Below are positions 61,551 through 64,000 of a stretch of DNA of 64,000 bases, piece by piece. The notes under the pieces were generated by a model, which was not told the origin of the DNA, did no database searches, and saw only the letters and a program-made list of their open reading frames with translations. A program made the position numbers and the translations under genes. Origin of the DNA: Streptomyces sp. MUM 178J (GTDB lineage: Bacteria > Actinomycetota > Actinomycetes > Streptomycetales > Streptomycetaceae); contig NZ_JADWYQ010000001.1 of the NCBI RefSeq assembly GCF_022414575.1, forward strand, positions 248,001 through 312,000. The letters are read 5' to 3'. The first letter of the stretch is position 1, and each line of letters begins with the position of its first letter.

Positions 61551-62916
61551 TGACAGGTCGCTCCTCGGGTAGCTGGTAGCGGCGTGTGCGCTCGCGCAGG
61601 GCGAGCGCCGACACCAGGGTGATGGGCCCCAGTCGGCCGACGAACATCAGCATGATCAGGATCAGCCGGCCGGAGTCCGGGAATTCGGCGGTGATGCCGG
61701 TGGACAGACCGACCGTGCCGAAGGCGGAGACGGCCTCGAACAGCACGTCCTCGAAGGGGGCCCGAATGACGGTGAGCAGCGCCAGTGTGGCGCTGATGAC
61801 CAGGCCCACGCCCAGCAGCGCCACCGTCAGCGCCTGGCGCAGCGCGTGCGGCGCGAGGCGGCGGCTCATGACCGTGGAGTTGGGCTCGCCGCGCACCTCG
61901 GCCAGCATGGCCGCGGCCAGCACCGCGAAGGTGGTGACCTTGATGCCTCCCGCGGTGCCCGCGCTGCCGCCGCCGATGAACATCAGGGTGCAGGTCATCA
62001 GCAGCGTGGAGGCTTCCATCGCGCCGATGTCGAGGGCGTTGAAGCCGGCGGTGCGGCTCATCGCGGAGTAAAAGAAGCTCTCCAGCAGCTTGTCGCCCCA
62101 GGTGAAGGGGCCGAGCGTCGCCGCGTTGCCCCACTCAAGCAGGGCGGTGAAGAGCGTGCCCGACGCCAGCAGCGCAGCCGTTGTGACCAGCGTCAGCTTG
62201 GTGTGCAGCGTCCAGCCCCGCCGTCCCGTGGTGCGCATACGACGCCGGTGCCGCAGCAGTTCCAGCAGCACCGGGAAGCCGAGACCCCCCAGAATCACCG
62301 CGGCGGCGATCGGCAGGGTCACCCAGGGGTCGGTGGCGTACCGGGTCAGGCTGTCCGGATGCAGCCCGAAGCCGGCGTTGTTGAACGCGGAGACCGCATG
62401 GAAGAACCCCAGATACACGGAGTCGGCTGTGGACTCGCCGTACCCGAGGCGGAAGCGCAGCGCGAGGGCCGTGCCGATGGCCAGTTCCACGGCGACGGTC
62501 GTGCCCGCCACCCCGAGCAGCACCCGGCGTACGTCTCCGATGCCCAGGCTCTTGGTCTCCGCCTGCGCGGTCAGCTGCATCCGCAGCCGCAGCTTCCCCG
62601 ACACCAGCAGCGCCAGCAGGGACGCCATGGCCATGATGCCGAAGCCGCCGACCTGGATGAGGGTGAGGATGACGCCTTCGCCGAAGCCGCTCCAGTAGGT
62701 TCCGGTGTCCACCACGACCAGACCGGTCACACAGACCGCCGACGTCGATGTGAACAGCGACGTCACAAGGTCCGTCGCACGGCCGTCCTGGGAGGAGACC
62801 GGGAGGGACAGTACCGCGGCGCCCGCGAGGATCACCATGGCGAAGGCCATCACGACTGTACGGGCCGGGTGGGTGGTGAACAGCTTCTGCCACACCCGCG
62901 TCACGCGTCCCGCCAC
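61543..62916 (-). CDS. trkH: TrkH/KtrB potassium channel subunit
   Basis: 457 residues, about ten membrane helices plus pore loops of TrkH type: TSTSAVCVTGLVVVDTGTYW, HAVSAFNNAGFGLHPDSL, FYSAMSRTAGFNALDIGAM and EAVSAFGTVGLSTGITAEFP, with IGGGSAGTAGGIKVTT. Four filter glycines are present. GTG 62916 follows GGAAGG with seven bases; a second GTG at 62904 is possible. Coupled to trkA. Confidence 0.92.
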   Translation of the reverse strand: MAGRVTRVWQKLFTTHPARTVVMAFAMVILAGAAVLSLPVSSQDGRATDLVTSLFTSTSAVCVTGLVVVDTGTYWSGFGEGVILTLIQVGGFGIMAMASLLALLVSGKLRLRMQLTAQAETKSLGIGDVRRVLLGVAGTTVAVELAIGTALALRFRLGYGESTADSVYLGFFHAVSAFNNAGFGLHPDSLTRYATDPWVTLPIAAAVILGGLGFPVLLELLRHRRRMRTTGRRGWTLHTKLTLVTTAALLASGTLFTALLEWGNAATLGPFTWGDKLLESFFYSAMSRTAGFNALDIGAMEASTLLMTCTLMFIGGGSAGTAGGIKVTTFAVLAAAMLAEVRGEPNSTVMSRRLAPHALRQALTVALLGVGLVISATLALLTVIRAPFEDVLFEAVSAFGTVGLSTGITAEFPDSGRLILIMLMFVGRLGPITLVSALALRERTRRYQLPEERPVIG

Positions 62917-63005
62917 CTGCCGGCCTTCCCGAAATCCCGTTATCGCGTTCCGAGGTCCTGCCGGTCGACAGGGCCGGAGAGACCCTACCTGTACGGACTT
63001 ATCCG

Positions 63006-63614
63006 TTACGCGGCGAGTCCCGGCGCGCCCCACACCGGAAACCAGCGGGACAGGTCCTTCTCGATGCGCAGATCGTCGGAGAGGAGCGACCTGATCTGGA
63101 GTTCGAGGGCATTGTCGCGCTTCTCGACGGCGCCGGGGAGCGGAGCGAAGGGGTAGAAGGCGCCGCGCTTGTAGAGGTAGACCAAGGCCAGGGGCCGCTC
63201 GGCCCGGTGCGCGTCCTCCTTCTGCTCCGTGAAGGCCATCAGTGAGCACAGCAGCTGCGGCCCAAAGCCCGCCTCCTGGAGCAGGGTGTTCACCGCGTGC
63301 AGATCGTTGACCAGAGCGGCCGTGTCCTCGGCGGGCTGGCGGGCCAGCAGCCATGTGTAGCCGTAGGCGTCCTGGCTGAACTCGACGGGGACGCCGCCGC
63401 GTGCGGTGTCGGCGTCGAGCAGCTCCCGTACGTCCTTCTGGAGCCGGCCGAAGGCCCCGCCTTCGACGCTGGCGAAGCAGACGGATCCGACGCCGGTGGG
63501 GGTGAATCCGGCGGCGGCCTGGAGTGTGATGGCCGCGCCGGGGAGGGCGAAGAGCTGGTCGAGGTCGGGGCGTACGGGCTTGCTGCGCCCCAGCAGGGCG
63601 TCGAGGAATCCCAC
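63006..63614 (-). CDS. pspAB: PspA-associated protein PspAB
   Basis: 202 residues: MGFLDALLGRSKPVRPDLDQ, LFALPGAAITLQAAAGFTPT, SQDAYGYTWLLARQP, YLYKRGAFYPFAPL. Matches the actinobacterial PspAB family found beside htpX and pspA-type genes. Implied role in envelope stress; mechanism unknown. Located 38 bp after the htpX gene on the same strand. Confidence 0.85.
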   Translation of the reverse strand: MGFLDALLGRSKPVRPDLDQLFALPGAAITLQAAAGFTPTGVGSVCFASVEGGAFGRLQKDVRELLDADTARGGVPVEFSQDAYGYTWLLARQPAEDTAALVNDLHAVNTLLQEAGFGPQLLCSLMAFTEQKEDAHRAERPLALVYLYKRGAFYPFAPLPGAVEKRDNALELQIRSLLSDDLRIEKDLSRWFPVWGAPGLAA

Positions 63615-63652
63615 GGGCTCATCACGTCTCTCGTCGTTCGCGCCTGTCGGCG

Positions 63653-64000
63653 TCAGCGGCCGAGCTGAGCGGAGATCCGGCCGAGCTGGTCCAGGCGCTG
63701 CTCCAGGGTGGGGTGGGTGGACAGCAGCCGGGCCAGGCTCTCCTTGGAGGAGAAGGCGGGGGTGAAGAAGAAGGCGTTGAACGGCTCCGCCTTGCGCAGG
63801 TCCCTGGTGGGTATCCGCGCCATCTCGCCGTCGACCTTGGTGAGGGCGGCGGCGAGCGCGGAGGGCCGGCCGGTCAGCAGCGCGGCGGCGCGGTCGGCGG
63901 ACAGCTCCCGGTAGCGGGAGAGGACGCGGGTGAGCAGGAAGCTGATGACATAGACCACCGCACTGACCAGGGGTATCAGGATCATGGCGATGGCGGTGCT
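63653..64000 (-). CDS. htpX: HtpX zinc metalloprotease, C-terminal part (cut by window edge)
   Basis: At least 115 codons of the C-terminal half: SAVVYVISFLLTRVLSRYRE LSADRAAALLTG, with the third zinc ligand Glu in RYRELSADRAA, then PFNAFFFTPAFSSKESLARL and LSTHPTLEQRLDQL. The HExxH motif is beyond the edge. Membrane quality-control protease, partner of PspAB. Confidence 0.9.
   Translation of the reverse strand, partial: STAIAMILIPLVSAVVYVISFLLTRVLSRYRELSADRAAALLTGRPSALAAALTKVDGEMARIPTRDLRKAEPFNAFFFTPAFSSKESLARLLSTHPTLEQRLDQLGRISAQLGR

Overview
The window is high-GC actinobacterial chromosome, almost certainly Streptomyces. The evidence is strong third-position GC, many GTG starts, ATGA/GTGA start-stop overlaps, a dnaK-grpE-dnaJ operon behind HAIR operators, a conservon (cvnABCD plus cytochrome P450s), actinobacterial small-protein families, and no rRNA or CRISPR. 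Only one tRNA was found.

Layout. 0-9.1 kb is core: dnaJ (cut by the left edge), grpE and dnaK on the minus strand; an orphan sugar-phosphate transferase; a large membrane Fe-S oxidoreductase; a Yip1 protein; a phosphoribosyltransferase next to dcd. At 9,105 lies tRNA-Gly(CCC). Its 3' part is repeated exactly (46 bp) at 20,767, bounding an 11.7 kb island without a recognisable integrase. The island holds an IS3 transposase remnant, a flavoprotein and isochorismatase pair, a long XRE regulator, and a divergent, tightly overlapping operon at 12.9-20.1 kb. That operon encodes a Nudix protein, a thymidylate-kinase-like protein, a DUF4254/P-loop kinase/nucleotidyltransferase fusion, a phosphoribosyltransferase, a GT9 glycosyltransferase, an APH-fold phosphotransferase, an SDR and a histidine phosphatase. 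It looks like a complete pathway for a phosphorylated sugar or nucleotide compound and is my main candidate for an undescribed system.

20.9-29 kb is a metal block: SHOCT protein, P1B-type ATPase with a CPD motif, two small Cys/His secreted proteins (DUF6153-like), an F510_1955-like lipoprotein and a His-rich membrane protein. It is interrupted by a TetR / saccharopine-dehydrogenase-like divergent pair sharing overlapping palindromes. After an XRE regulator with repeated operators and an NAD-binding protein, 30.9-36.0 kb holds the five-gene STM4011-STM4015 cluster (two radical SAM enzymes, a sulfatase-fold protein, an ATP-grasp-like protein and an LRR protein). 36.3-41.8 kb is the conservon with a P450 inside its operon (K-helix ExxW, CYP157 type) and a convergent canonical P450.

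42-52 kb is mixed: an AraC regulator, a kinase remnant, a SRPBCC protein, a Tes/MJ0619-like radical SAM enzyme coupled to a methyltransferase, a PH-domain protein, a VOC protein, a Ddn-hemerythrin fusion, a secreted protein, glutaminase, and an XRE / truncated ImmA-IrrE-like / PAP2-like operon. 52.3-55.4 kb has an MHS transporter and a TlpA-CcdA thiol pair. A cobalamin riboswitch at about 55.4-55.56 kb precedes a five-gene operon: a BtuFCD-type ABC importer, a FhuF-like Fe-S reductase and a conserved protein. The right end has trkH/trkA potassium uptake, pspAB and htpX (cut by the edge).

All assignments come from reading translations and motifs by eye; no database search was run.
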